DNA of 15,921 bases from VGWG01 sp964580075 (GTDB lineage: Bacteria; Verrucomicrobiota; Kiritimatiellia; RFP12; JAAYNR01). Below the pieces are notes generated by a model. It did not search any database. It was not told where the DNA came from and saw nothing but the letters and a program-made list of their open reading frames with translations. Position numbers and translations under genes: made by a program. Below are positions 1-8,612 of the stretch, piece by piece (positions within the stretch are counted from its first letter, which is position 1; every line of letters starts with the position of its first letter). The stretch is from positions 1 to 15,921 of the forward strand of contig CAZOJL010000079.1 in assembly GCA_964580075.1 (NCBI GenBank), read 5' to 3'.

Positions 1-3000
1 TACCATTTCGTGATGGTCGTCATGGCGCGGGATGGCCGGGGTGCTGGGTTCGCACGCCGCCACCTTCAGGATGGTGAATTGCGATTCGGTGACGCTGTTG
101 CCGCGTTTGTCCACCCACGCCAGGGCGTCGTTGCCTTCGGCTGTCCGCAGATAGACGAGGGCACCTTCGGGTTGGTCAAGTGGTGCAGGCCTCTGGCCTG
201 CTTCTCTTGAATCAGCAGGCGGGACGCCTGCACCACTTTGGGGCCACGGTTTCGTCGAATAGACGACGTTTGGCAGGGCCGGGATGATCTTTTGGAGTTC
301 CGGGTCGCGGTCTATGGCGTTCTTCCATATCTGGTAAGCGTAGGAGGCGAGGTCCACTTCCGAATCCTCGTCTCCGTCCAGAATGCCTGCGTTCTCCGTG
401 AACAGGTCGCGGACTGCCTGGGCATCGTCCTGGTCTTCGAAAAAAGCTTCATCCGCGCCGACAACCTCGGCGTTCTCCTGAAGGCGCTGGCGCACGCGAG
501 AGCGCAGACGGATGATTCGCTCAACCCCATCGGCGGGGAGGAAGGAATAGCAGAGGATCGTGTCGGACTGCTGGCCGATACGGTCCACGCGGCCCGCACG
601 CTGAATCAGCCGAATGATCGCCCATGGCAGGTCGAAGTTCACAACGACGGCGCAGTCCTGGAGGTTCTGGCCTTCGCTGAGCACGTCGGTCGCCAGAACG
701 ACGCGCAGTTCCTTGTCGCAGGGCACTTGGTCGCGCTTCTCGTTGCTGACGGGGCTGAACCGGTAGGCAATGGTCGTTGGATCGTCGGAATCGCCCGTCA
801 CGCCCTCAAGCGCCTTGATGCCGTTGGCTTTGAGCTGCTCGCTCAGATAGTCAACGGTGTCGGCAAATTGAGAGAAAACCAGGACCTTTTCGGACGGGTG
901 CTGTTGGGTCAAGAGGACAAGCAGGGCTTGGAGTTTGGCATCACGGGCGGAGTCCCAGCCGCCGGCATTCTTCAAGACCTTCATCAACGCCTTGGCGTCC
1001 CGGCGGAGGTCCTCGGCTAGGTCGGCGTTGAACAGGTCGGGCTTCAGCCACTTGAACCGCCGTCGGAAATGGGCGGCATAGGAGTCATAGATCTCGCCAG
1101 CCCGAGCGCGGTATTCGGCCTCAGCCAGGAGTGGTGCGGCCGTACCGGCTGCGGGAATTGCAGGCGGGACACCTGCACCACTATTCTCATCATCTTCGGC
1201 CGGATCCCAGAGATCGGAGTCTTCGTCATTCGCCGAGGCGTCCAGCAAGCCCATGTCTTGGGTGCCGATGGGGAGTGGTAATCCGTTCTCGATGGCGTGC
1301 AGGCAGATGAAATTTCTCAGGATGTGACGTTCGAGCGACAGAATGAACGAATGCCCGCTACTCTCCAACCGCTTGAACAGGTTGGTACGACAGAAGCCTT
1401 TGAGGCGCGATCCGGCGCGGGAAAGATCGGCCAGGACCTTGGCTTCGTCGGGCGTCGGTGGTTTGTGGGGCGTCGGTTGCTGGTAGTTGCCAAGGCCGTA
1501 GCGGGGCAGCGTGAGATGGTTGACGGCGGCAACCACATCGTCAGCGAACAGGCGGGCATACTGGTCGTCCGGGTCCTTGTCGCTGATCTTGAAGCCGACC
1601 GTCTTCGGCACGCGCGACGGGAAGTAGGAGCGGGTCCCGTTCGAGAACTCCAGATACTTGCGTGAGCGCGCCGGATCGAGTTTGGCGTAGTTCTCCTGGA
1701 TGAAACTGCGCGTGCGGCGGACCAGATACAAGCGCATCAAATCTCGCCAGTCGTCCGCGTGTTCGCTCTTCTCAAAGGCGGCGAGCGAGCGGACGGGGCA
1801 TTGATGCCGGCGGATGAACTCGGTTTCGCCAAGTTTCCGGATCAGTTTCTCCGGGCGGATGCCGATGTCCTTCTGTTCATCAATGAACAGGCGGAGTTGG
1901 TTGGACAGGTCCAAGTAGGTCTTGTTGTAGGGCGTGGCCGAAAGCAGCACCACGCGTGGGTCGAAAGAGGATATGTAGTCTGCGATGGCACGGTAGCGCC
2001 TCCCGGCGCGGTTTCGCAGGTTATGGCTTTCGTCGATGACGACCAGTCTATGGGGACGAAGATCCGGCAACTTGGACTGGACTTCGGTGATCGACATCAC
2101 AGTCGCCCGCAGATGATACCTTTGTCGATAGTCCTCCCACATGCGTACGAGGTTCCGCGGGCAGATGATAAGCGTGCTATGATCGTCGGCCACTGTGCGG
2201 ATCAGGGCGGTGGCGATGATCGTCTTACCAAGCCCTACCACGTCACCGATGACCACACCACCCCGTCTGCTCAGGTGGTGTGCCGCTATTTTGACGGCTG
2301 CCGCCTGGAACTCGAAGAGCATGGCAGCCAGGTCTCTTGGAATTACAAACTCGGCCAACCCGTCGCGCGCCTCCTGAGAAAGGTGGTAGGCCATCTTGAC
2401 GTAGATGTGATAGGGCGGAAGCGGCTCCGGGCGCGCCCAACTGGTGTTGATGATCTCGATGAGTTCCTGGGAGATGTCTATGCAGAAGCGGTCATTCCAG
2501 CGGTCGTCAAACCAGTTCGCCAGTTTGTTACAGGCATCGTGGTCCAGAACATCGACGTTGAGTTCCCCCTGCTTGGAAAGTCCGGCCAAGGTCAGGTTGC
2601 TGCTGCCAAGGTAACCGATCTTCGGGTTGAGCGGGTCTTGTCGGAACAGGAGATACAGTTTCGCGTGGAGCGGGTGGCGCAGGAAAAGCTTCACGACGAC
2701 CTTGCGGGCGGCGATCTGAGCCGCCAGACGCCGGAGGCCCTCCTCGTCGGCGTTCGTGGGTATCCCAACCATCAACTGGTCGCGGAAATCCTGGGCGAGT
2801 TTCTTCTTCAGGGCAATGGCCGTGGCCTGATCGATCTGATTCCCGGTTGTCACGGAACTCATTGCCTGCCGAAGTTGATCCTGGGGCATCTGTTGCATGC
2901 CCACCAGGAGGCGGCAGCAATGTCCGTCCCCGCCGTGCCATTTCTCGATGTTGTCGTGAAGTTGTCGCCAGCCCCGGAGGTTGAAGTAGCCGACGCAGAA

Positions 3001-3081
3001 GTCGGCACGCTCGCAAAGCGCCAGCGTCTCCTGCAAGGCGGGTAGGAGCGGCTCGGTAATGTTGTCAAAAATGCGTGGCAT
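1..3081 (-). CDS. PLD-domain/SNF2-type helicase fusion, 3' end beyond the window
   Basis: The reading frame is open from the ATG at 3081 to base 1 (1027 codons, no stop), so the C-terminus is missing. An N-terminal phospholipase D-like domain carries one HKD-type signature, HAKLYLL then GSSNLT, around residues 135-160. A superfamily 2 SNF2/HepA-like helicase follows: Walker A VVGLGKT near residue 282, DESHN Walker B near 350, LSATP near 380, motif V ATDVLSEGQN near 800 and motif VI QRAGRVDRIGQ near 832. The combination suggests an ATP-driven DNA translocase with a nuclease-like module. Such fusions are often found in restriction or phage-defence contexts, but that role is inferred here because the downstream neighbours lie outside the window. 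The start is supported by an AAGG nine bases upstream and by a good promoter. Two REP doublets are read in frame (residues about 633-651 and 947-968), each giving SGAGVPPA. Fusion architecture is certain; biological role is not. Confidence 0.9.
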   Translation of the reverse strand, partial: MPRIFDNITEPLLPALQETLALCERADFCVGYFNLRGWRQLHDNIEKWHGGDGHCCRLLVGMQQMPQDQLRQAMSSVTTGNQIDQATAIALKKKLAQDFRDQLMVGIPTNADEEGLRRLAAQIAARKVVVKLFLRHPLHAKLYLLFRQDPLNPKIGYLGSSNLTLAGLSKQGELNVDVLDHDACNKLANWFDDRWNDRFCIDISQELIEIINTSWARPEPLPPYHIYVKMAYHLSQEARDGLAEFVIPRDLAAMLFEFQAAAVKIAAHHLSRRGGVVIGDVVGLGKTIIATALIRTVADDHSTLIICPRNLVRMWEDYRQRYHLRATVMSITEVQSKLPDLRPHRLVVIDESHNLRNRAGRRYRAIADYISSFDPRVVLLSATPYNKTYLDLSNQLRLFIDEQKDIGIRPEKLIRKLGETEFIRRHQCPVRSLAAFEKSEHADDWRDLMRLYLVRRTRSFIQENYAKLDPARSRKYLEFSNGTRSYFPSRVPKTVGFKISDKDPDDQYARLFADDVVAAVNHLTLPRYGLGNYQQPTPHKPPTPDEAKVLADLSRAGSRLKGFCRTNLFKRLESSGHSFILSLERHILRNFICLHAIENGLPLPIGTQDMGLLDASANDEDSDLWDPAEDDENSGAGVPPAIPAAGTAAPLLAEAEYRARAGEIYDSYAAHFRRRFKWLKPDLFNADLAEDLRRDAKALMKVLKNAGGWDSARDAKLQALLVLLTQQHPSEKVLVFSQFADTVDYLSEQLKANGIKALEGVTGDSDDPTTIAYRFSPVSNEKRDQVPCDKELRVVLATDVLSEGQNLQDCAVVVNFDLPWAIIRLIQRAGRVDRIGQQSDTILCYSFLPADGVERIIRLRSRVRQRLQENAEVVGADEAFFEDQDDAQAVRDLFTENAGILDGDEDSEVDLASYAYQIWKNAIDRDPELQKIIPALPNVVYSTKPWPQSGAGVPPADSREAGQRPAPLDQPEGALVYLRTAEGNDALAWVDKRGNSVTESQFTILKVAACEPSTPAIPRHDDHHEMV
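178..238. repeat. REP doublet (REPIN-like), translated within the helicase gene
   Basis: The outer 13-bp arms AAGTGGTGCAGGC (178-190) and GCCTGCACCACTT (226-238) are exact inverted repeats. Two internal hairpins, 185-201 and 214-230, each have a perfect 7-bp stem and a 3-base loop. The arrangement matches a REPIN: two REPs in opposite orientation. It is read in frame on the minus strand as SGAGVPPADSREAGQRPAPL, the same orientation and frame as the copy at 1130-1182. Confidence 0.8.
1130..1182. repeat. REP doublet (REPIN-like), translated within the helicase gene
   Basis: Outer arms AGTGGTGC (1130-1137) and GCACCACT (1175-1182) are exact inverted repeats. Inside are two hairpins, 1136-1152 and 1159-1175, each with a GC-rich stem of about 7 bp containing one wobble or mismatch and a 3-base loop. 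This is two REPs facing each other. On the minus strand it is read in frame as SGAGVPPA...AAGTAAPL, in the region between the two helicase RecA lobes. Confidence 0.75.
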
Positions 3082-3109
3082 TCAGAAGCACCTTATCAAG
3101 ACGGCGGCG

Positions 3110-3138
3110 AGTATACCGTTTTACTCCAGGGCTGTAAA
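3110..3138 (-). promoter_or_regulatory. Sigma70-like promoter of the PLD-helicase gene
   Basis: On the minus strand a TTTACA -35 box (3138-3133) and a TATACT -10 box (3115-3110) are separated by exactly 17 bases. Each differs from consensus at one position. Transcription would begin near 3103, giving a leader of about 22 bases before the ATG at 3081. It points only toward the helicase, so that gene appears to be transcribed independently of ruvC. Confidence 0.6.
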
Positions 3139-3193
3139 ACCGATTTTCCTTGCGCGCGGGGGGCGGTTTGATTAAAGTGGGACGCCTTCTGCC

Positions 3194-3712
3194 ATGAACA
3201 TGCCGCCTGACACGTTGCGCATCCTGGGGATTGACGCATCACTGCGATCGACCGGGCTGGGCATTGTCGAGGCGGAGGGCTCGCGCATGAGGGCCCTCTG
3301 GCATGGGCGCGTTCGCAATCCCCAGACCCGACCGCTCACGGCCTGCCTCGTTGCCCTGCAGGATGCAATCGGTGAACAGATCGCCGCCCACCAGCCCCAG
3401 GCGGCCGCCATCGAGGGCGTCTTCTTCTCCAAAAACATTCACACGACGCTGATCCTGGGCCATGCCCGCGGTGTGCTGATCGGCCAATGCGCCCGCCTGG
3501 GCGTCCCGGTCTATGAATACGAGCCGCGCCGCGTCAAGCAGGCGGTTGTCGGCTTCGGCGGCGCGGTGAAGGATCAGATGCAGCGGATGGTGATGACCCT
3601 GCTGAACCTTCCCGAACTCCCCCAGGAGGACGAGGCCGACGCGCTCGCCCTCGCCATCTGCCATCTCCACAACCGCACGCGCCTGCGGCTGAGCGGCATA
3701 GAACCCTTATAA
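3194..3712 (+). CDS. ruvC: Crossover junction endodeoxyribonuclease RuvC
   Basis: RuvC is the dimeric Holliday-junction resolvase that acts with the RuvAB branch-migration complex. The 172-residue protein has the usual length. The four acidic catalytic positions are visible: Asp14 in ILGIDASLRSTG, Glu74 in AAIEGVFF, and Asp146 and Asp149 in the DEADALALAICH segment. The conserved basic/aromatic stretch YEPRRVKQAVVG lies at 107-120. The start is ATG 3194; a second in-frame ATG at 3200 is possible and neither has a clear Shine-Dalgarno sequence. It is divergent from the helicase gene, with 112 bases between. ruvA and ruvB are not adjacent here. alr follows after 60 bases on the same strand and could be co-transcribed. 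Confidence 0.95.
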   Translation: MNMPPDTLRILGIDASLRSTGLGIVEAEGSRMRALWHGRVRNPQTRPLTACLVALQDAIGEQIAAHQPQAAAIEGVFFSKNIHTTLILGHARGVLIGQCARLGVPVYEYEPRRVKQAVVGFGGAVKDQMQRMVMTLLNLPELPQEDEADALALAICHLHNRTRLRLSGIEPL

Positions 3713-3772
3713 CTCCCCCACCCCACGCTTCCCGATCCGCCAACAACCTGACCTGCTCGAATCTCCTGCGCC

Positions 3773-4909
3773 ATGAATACGATCCATTCCGCCTGTTCCA
3801 CCCCGCGCCGTGTGTGGCTCGACATCAGCCTCGACACCTTGCGCACCAACTACCGCCATATCGTCCAGGCCGTGGCTCCGTGTTCCGTGATGGCCGTACT
3901 CAAGGCGAACGCCTACGGACTCGGTGTCCGGCCGATCGCCGGCGCACTCGCCCAGGAAGGGGCGATGGGATTTGGTGTTGCCGAGCCCTTCGAGGCGTTT
4001 GTTCTCCTCGACCTCGGCCTGCCGATTCACATTCTCGGCAGTGTCCTCCCCGACGAGATTCCGGAACTCGTTGCCGCTGGCGTCATCCTGCCGGTCTCCG
4101 ACCTCGACACCGCCCGCGCGATCAGCCGTGAGGCGGTGCGCCAAGGTCGCACCGCCATTGTCCACTTCAAGGTCGACACCGGCATGGGACGGCTCGGGAT
4201 GCTCATCGGCGACGCGGCGGGGACGATTCTGGCCGCCTGCCGCCTCCCCGGTCTGCATGCCGATGGCATTTACACGCACTTCCCCGTGGCGTACCAAACC
4301 GGCAGTGCGTTCACACGCGAGCAGATCCGTCTCTTCACCGGTCTGCTGGACACCCTGGCCGCCGCCAACATCATTTTTTCCAAACGCCACGTCGCCAACA
4401 GCGACGCCGTCAATAACGTTCCCGAGGCCTGCCAACCGCCGTTCAATCTGGTACGAACCGGAATCAACCTGCATGGCTCGTTTGACACCGAAGGGATGCG
4501 CGTACTCGACCTCTCGCCCGTGTTGACGCTGAAAACGCGGCTGACCGCCGCACGCACGCTTCCGGCGGGTTCCAGCATCGGCTATGGCCAGACCTATCGC
4601 CTGCCGTGCGCGATGCGCATCGGCACCATTTCCGCGGGTTATGCCGATGGGCTGCCGCTCGCGCTCTCTAACCGCGGCCACGTGCTGATTCGCGACGTTC
4701 CCTGCCCGATCCTCGGCCGGCTTTCGATGGACTACACCACCGTTTCACTGGAACAAGTGCCCGATGCTGCAGTAGGCGACGAGGTCGTCTGCCTGGGGGG
4801 AAGGGGCCCGCAAGCGGTCAACGTCGACGACTGGGCCCGTTTGAAAAACACCCATCCTTATGAGATCATCTGCTCGCTCGGTTCACGCGTCGAGCGCCGC
4901 TACCGGTAG
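3773..4909 (+). CDS. alr: Alanine racemase
   Basis: This PLP-dependent enzyme interconverts L- and D-alanine for peptidoglycan synthesis. The 378-residue length is typical of the family. The N-terminal TIM barrel carries the PLP lysine in VLKANAYGLG (Lys44). Glycine-rich cofactor-binding segments and the VDTGMGRLG motif follow. The second catalytic base, Tyr271, lies in SIGYGQTY at the start of the C-terminal beta domain. GTISAGYADGLP and LGRLSMDYTTV are standard family blocks. The ATG at 3773 gives about 12 residues before the conserved WLDISLDTLRTNY; no strong Shine-Dalgarno sequence precedes it. The ruvC-alr order is a plausible two-gene unit, but no terminator or promoter was found between them. 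Confidence 0.96.
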   Translation: MNTIHSACSTPRRVWLDISLDTLRTNYRHIVQAVAPCSVMAVLKANAYGLGVRPIAGALAQEGAMGFGVAEPFEAFVLLDLGLPIHILGSVLPDEIPELVAAGVILPVSDLDTARAISREAVRQGRTAIVHFKVDTGMGRLGMLIGDAAGTILAACRLPGLHADGIYTHFPVAYQTGSAFTREQIRLFTGLLDTLAAANIIFSKRHVANSDAVNNVPEACQPPFNLVRTGINLHGSFDTEGMRVLDLSPVLTLKTRLTAARTLPAGSSIGYGQTYRLPCAMRIGTISAGYADGLPLALSNRGHVLIRDVPCPILGRLSMDYTTVSLEQVPDAAVGDEVVCLGGRGPQAVNVDDWARLKNTHPYEIICSLGSRVERRYR

Positions 4910-4947
4910 CGATACGTCCTTCCGTCGCGGCATCCGGTAGATTGACC

Positions 4948-4975
4948 TTGCATTGTGCCTGAACGCGCTTAAAAT
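4948..4975 (+). promoter_or_regulatory. Possible promoter upstream of nnr
   Basis: TTGCAT (4948-4953) and TAAAAT (4970-4975) are separated by 16 bases in the alr-nnr gap. This fits a sigma70-type promoter that would yield a leader of about 100 bases containing the 5025-5056 hairpin. The match is moderate and unsupported by other evidence. Confidence 0.35.
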
Positions 4976-5024
4976 GGGGTTCATTTGCGCTTTTCCGCTG
5001 TTGACACTCGCCACCAGTGAACGG

Positions 5025-5056
5025 AGCGACTTGGCCGCCCTGGCGGCCAAGTCGCT
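5025..5056. repeat. Perfect 15-bp stem palindrome in the alr-nnr gap
   Basis: AGCGACTTGGCCGCC (5025-5039) is exactly complementary to 5042-5056, with only CT between. It ends 29 bases before the nnr start codon. There is no T-run after it, so a classical intrinsic terminator is unlikely. It could be a solitary REP-type palindrome or an RNA structure in the nnr leader. Confidence 0.7.
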
Positions 5057-5085
5057 GTAAGAACATCGAAAACGGGAGCTCGCCA

Positions 5086-6666
5086 ATGCGATTTCTGAAA
5101 GCCGAAACCATCCGCAATCTTGACAAGCGGATGATCATCGAGCGGAAAAGCTCGGGCATGGTGTTGATGAGTCGTGCCGGTCTGGCCGTCGCGCAAGTGG
5201 TCGCACAGCTCGCGTCCGTGCGCAACGAGCATCGCCGTGTGACATTTGTGGCCGGCACGGGCAACAACGGCGGAGACGCGCTGGTGGCCGCGCGCCACCT
5301 GCACGAGAGCGGTTGGCATGTCGGCGTGCTCATGACGTGCCTCCCGTCCAAATTGGAGGGGGACGCTCACGAGGCGTGGAACGATCTTCATGCCGCGGGG
5401 ATCGTCCATCAGGTGCTCGCGGATGAGCGTGACTGGGAGGACGCGGCCTGCGAAGGCAAAGTCACAGCCCGCTTGCCGCTGACCGGAATCATTGTGGACG
5501 GTCTCCTCGGCACCGGCGGACACGGGGCGCCGAAGGGTGTCGCGGCGGCAGCCATTCGCTGGATTCGATCAGCCCACAAACGGGCGATTGTCGTCGCGAT
5601 CGACATCCCCAGTGGCGTGGATGCCGACACCGGCGCGGTCGCCGGAGATGCCGTCGTCGCCGATATTACCGTCACCTTCGCCTATCCCAAGGTCGGGTTT
5701 CTCAATCCGGTGGCACAAAGCTGCCTCGGGCATGTCGTCGTCGCCGACATCGGTATCCATGAGGCGCTCGGGGACGAGGTGGAACACGATGCGGAGGACC
5801 CGATTCAACTGATTGCCGCGCCCGAACTGAACCGTCTCCTGCCTCCCCGTCCGGAATTCGCCCATAAGCGCCTCTTCGGGCATGTCGGCATCATCGCGGG
5901 TGCCCGCGGGTACTCGGGCGCGCCCGCGCTGACAGCATCGGGGACGCTGCGCGCCGGTGCCGGACTGGTCACCGTGGCTGTGCCTCCCGAAGCCCTCCCG
6001 GCGCTGGCGGCGCATACCCCGGAAGCGATGGTCTTTCCGCTCGATGCACCCGACGGCGTGATCACCGTGGGCGCGCTCGAACGCTGGGGCCGATCACTGG
6101 ATGACTTTGACTGCATCGCCATGGGTCCGGGCATGACGGCTTCCGATACCACCCGTGACGTGGTGCAATGGGTGCTCGATCGGTATTCCGGTCGCCTGGT
6201 CCTCGATGCCGATGCCCTGAACGTCCTTCCCCGCGTCACCCTTCGCCATCCGGAACGGGTGATCATCACGCCCCACCCCGGCGAGGCGGCGAGGCTGTTG
6301 GGGATCACGCCCACCGGCGTCCAGGCCGACCGCCCGGGGGCCGTAATCACCCTGGCCACGCGCTATGGCGGCATTGCCGTCCTCAAAGGGGCCGGCACGC
6401 TGGTCTGCGAAGCGGAGAGCACCCCGTGGATCACCATTACCGGAAATCCCGGCATGGCGACGGGTGGCAGCGGCGATGTGCTGACCGGTATCATTGCCGC
6501 CCTGGCCGCGCGCAAGATGCCGACGTTGGATGCCGCCCGTTTGGGCGTCTGGCTGCATGGTACCGCCGGTGATTTCGCCATGTGGAGCGAAAGTCAGGAA
6601 GCCCTGACGGCGCTCGATATCTCCCGCTCGCTTCCGCACGCCTTTGCCATGCTTCGTAATGCGTAA
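5086..6666 (+). CDS. nnr: Bifunctional NAD(P)H-hydrate epimerase / ADP-dependent NAD(P)H-hydrate dehydratase
   Basis: This protein repairs hydrated nicotinamide cofactors. The N-terminal YjeF_N domain epimerises R- and S-NAD(P)HX, and the C-terminal ribokinase-like domain dehydrates S-NAD(P)HX using ADP. The epimerase loop is GTGNNGGDA at 57-65 (the family usually has GDG), followed by VDGLLGTGGHGAPKG and DIPSGVDADTG. The dehydratase half shows AMGPGM (345-350), VLDADALN, TPHPGEAARLLG, and the anion-hole/catalytic segment GNPGMATGGSGD ending at Asp464. The frame stays open upstream to 5017, but the ATG at 5086 is chosen because GGGAG lies about eight bases before it and because MRFLKAETIRNLDKRM matches normal family starts. 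It is 526 residues long, typical for the fused form. Confidence 0.95.
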   Translation: MRFLKAETIRNLDKRMIIERKSSGMVLMSRAGLAVAQVVAQLASVRNEHRRVTFVAGTGNNGGDALVAARHLHESGWHVGVLMTCLPSKLEGDAHEAWNDLHAAGIVHQVLADERDWEDAACEGKVTARLPLTGIIVDGLLGTGGHGAPKGVAAAAIRWIRSAHKRAIVVAIDIPSGVDADTGAVAGDAVVADITVTFAYPKVGFLNPVAQSCLGHVVVADIGIHEALGDEVEHDAEDPIQLIAAPELNRLLPPRPEFAHKRLFGHVGIIAGARGYSGAPALTASGTLRAGAGLVTVAVPPEALPALAAHTPEAMVFPLDAPDGVITVGALERWGRSLDDFDCIAMGPGMTASDTTRDVVQWVLDRYSGRLVLDADALNVLPRVTLRHPERVIITPHPGEAARLLGITPTGVQADRPGAVITLATRYGGIAVLKGAGTLVCEAESTPWITITGNPGMATGGSGDVLTGIIAALAARKMPTLDAARLGVWLHGTAGDFAMWSESQEALTALDISRSLPHAFAMLRNA

Positions 6667-6705
6667 CACGCGCTGTTGTAAATACGTGAATCACGAGGTC
6701 ATATG

Positions 6706-8592
6706 ATGTCAACGTCCCCGGACTCAGGCCTGCCGCGAAAGCACGCGGCGGAACGGATGTGCGCCGCGGCGCCGTTTGCCGCAGACCTTTCCATCATGGC
6801 CGTCGCACTCTTTGCCGCGTACGCCCTGCGTTACAATTTTGACTGGCCGCGTATCCACGTCGAGGCCGCCCGCATCGGCCTCCATTTTGCGATGCTGGCA
6901 TCCCTCCAGATCGCGGCGCTCGCCGCCTTCGGCTGTTATCGGCTCATCTGGCGATTCATCGGCGTGGACGATGTCCCCCGGTTTGTTTATGCCGTCGGTC
7001 TGGTGGCTCTCGTCCTCATCCCCGTCATGGCCCCGCTTCCGGCAGGTGTTTCCATCCGGATGCCCGTGGGCGTCGTCATCCTCAATGGCGTCTTTGTTTT
7101 GGGAGGGCTGCTGCTCTTCCGCTCGTTCTGGCGGATCGCCTCAGGAGCCGACGGCGCCGGGAGAGGACGCGGTCCGCTCCGGCGTGTGCTTCTGGTCGGC
7201 GCGGGCGCGACGGGTAACCAGGTGTTGCGTGAAATGCTGCAACACCAGAGCCGGCGCATCCGCGTCATTGGCTTCGTCGACGATGCACCCGCCAAGCAGC
7301 GGGCCCTGCTGCAGGGCGTCCGTGTACTCGGTACGGTTGACCGGCTCGACGAACTGGTGATCCGCCACGCGGTTGACGAGGTCATCGTCACCATGGTACG
7401 CGCGCCCCGCGAACTCATCGAACGCGTGACCGCCTGCTGTGAACGGTGCGGCGTGCCCGTCCGCATCGTCCCCGACTATTATGAGGTCATCACCGGCAGC
7501 GTCACCGTCAACCGTCTCCGCGAAATGGATATCACCGATCTTCTCGGCCGCGCGGAAGGCGTGCTGGACGATCCGGCCGCCCGGGCGTTTTTCAGCGGCA
7601 AGCGCGTGCTGGTGACCGGCGCCGGCGGCACCATCGGCGCCGAACTGGCCCGCCAGGTCACCCGTATGGGTCCGGCGCACGTGGTGCTGATCGAGCGCGC
7701 CGAGAACGCCCTTTACGAGATTGAACGCGACATGCGATCCGGGACGCGCGACATTCCCATTACCACGATCCTCGCCGATGCGGGCGATACGGCGCGCATG
7801 GACGCCGTCCTCGCCTGCCATCGGCCGCACATCATCCTGCACGCCGCCGCGCACAAACACGTGCCGCTGATGGAGGCCAACCCGGGCGAAGCTGTACGGA
7901 ACAATGTGCTGGCGACGCGGCGCCTCGGCCTGCTGGCGAGCCAGCACCAGGTGCAGAGCTTTCTCCTGATTTCGACCGACAAGGCGGTGCATCCGGTCTC
8001 GGTTATGGGCGGAAGCAAACGGCTGGCCGAACACGTCATCCAGGCCTTGAACGGCGCGAGCGCCACCCGCTTCTGCGCGGTCCGCTTCGGCAATGTGCTC
8101 GGTTCGTCGGGATCGGTCGTCCCGCTGTTCCGCGAGCAGATCAAGGCTGGCGGCCCGGTCACGGTCACGCATCCCGACATGGCGCGCTATTTTATGACCC
8201 CCCGTGAAGCGGTGCGCTTGGTGCTCCACGCGACCGCGCGCGCGGCCGGCGGCGAGATTTTTGTGCTCGACATGGGCGCGCCCGTCAAAATCCGCGACCT
8301 GGCCGAGATGATGATCCGGCTTTCCGGGCTCCGTCCGCACGAAGACATCGCCATTACCTACACGGGAATCCGACCCGGCGAGAAGGTGCATGAGGAACTC
8401 GATATCAGCGACACGACGGCGGACAAAACCGATCACGCCCGCGTCTTTGTCGGCAAAGGTCCCCGGCGCCCCGCGTTCGAGATTGAGCGCATGTGCGCCG
8501 ATCTGGAACAGGTCGCTTCCGGCCTCGCCGACGACGATGCCATCCGCACCGCCATTCTGAAGTGGGTCGCGACACTCGATCAGCAATTCTAA
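6706..8592 (+). CDS. Membrane-bound nucleoside-diphosphate-sugar 4,6-dehydratase (CapD/WbpM/PglF-like)
   Basis: The family converts UDP-linked N-acetyl sugars to 4-keto-6-deoxy intermediates for surface polysaccharides or protein glycosylation. The first ~140 residues hold about four hydrophobic segments. A first Rossmann-like domain starts at LLVGAGATGNQVL (about 162), and the catalytic SDR domain at VLVTGAGGTIGAELA (about 300). ISTDKAVHPVSVMGGSK near 423-439 shows the usual tyrosine of YxxxK replaced by methionine, the hallmark of this dehydratase subfamily, with Lys439 retained (numbered from 6703). GIRPGEKVHEEL is the standard C-terminal block. Two adjacent ATGs exist at 6703 and 6706; GAGG at 6695-6698 is seven bases from the second, which is preferred slightly. 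It starts about 40 bases after nnr and may be co-transcribed. Substrate cannot be told from sequence; no glycosyltransferase is adjacent. Confidence 0.9.
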   Translation: MSTSPDSGLPRKHAAERMCAAAPFAADLSIMAVALFAAYALRYNFDWPRIHVEAARIGLHFAMLASLQIAALAAFGCYRLIWRFIGVDDVPRFVYAVGLVALVLIPVMAPLPAGVSIRMPVGVVILNGVFVLGGLLLFRSFWRIASGADGAGRGRGPLRRVLLVGAGATGNQVLREMLQHQSRRIRVIGFVDDAPAKQRALLQGVRVLGTVDRLDELVIRHAVDEVIVTMVRAPRELIERVTACCERCGVPVRIVPDYYEVITGSVTVNRLREMDITDLLGRAEGVLDDPAARAFFSGKRVLVTGAGGTIGAELARQVTRMGPAHVVLIERAENALYEIERDMRSGTRDIPITTILADAGDTARMDAVLACHRPHIILHAAAHKHVPLMEANPGEAVRNNVLATRRLGLLASQHQVQSFLLISTDKAVHPVSVMGGSKRLAEHVIQALNGASATRFCAVRFGNVLGSSGSVVPLFREQIKAGGPVTVTHPDMARYFMTPREAVRLVLHATARAAGGEIFVLDMGAPVKIRDLAEMMIRLSGLRPHEDIAITYTGIRPGEKVHEELDISDTTADKTDHARVFVGKGPRRPAFEIERMCADLEQVASGLADDDAIRTAILKWVATLDQQF

Positions 8593-8612
8593 ATATGAGC
8601 GTGATGGGGTCT

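Noticed and set aside
1759..3045. Long plus-strand open frame opposite the helicase
   Set aside because: Its translation has no recognisable domain, whereas the minus strand gives clear PLD and SNF2 motifs throughout; it is an antisense shadow.
3707..4681. Minus-strand open frame opposite alr
   Set aside because: Low-complexity, family-less translation opposite a complete alanine racemase.
5017..5085. Upstream extension of nnr to ATG 5017
   Set aside because: It would translate the 15-bp palindrome and adds residues absent from the family; ATG 5086 has a good Shine-Dalgarno sequence.
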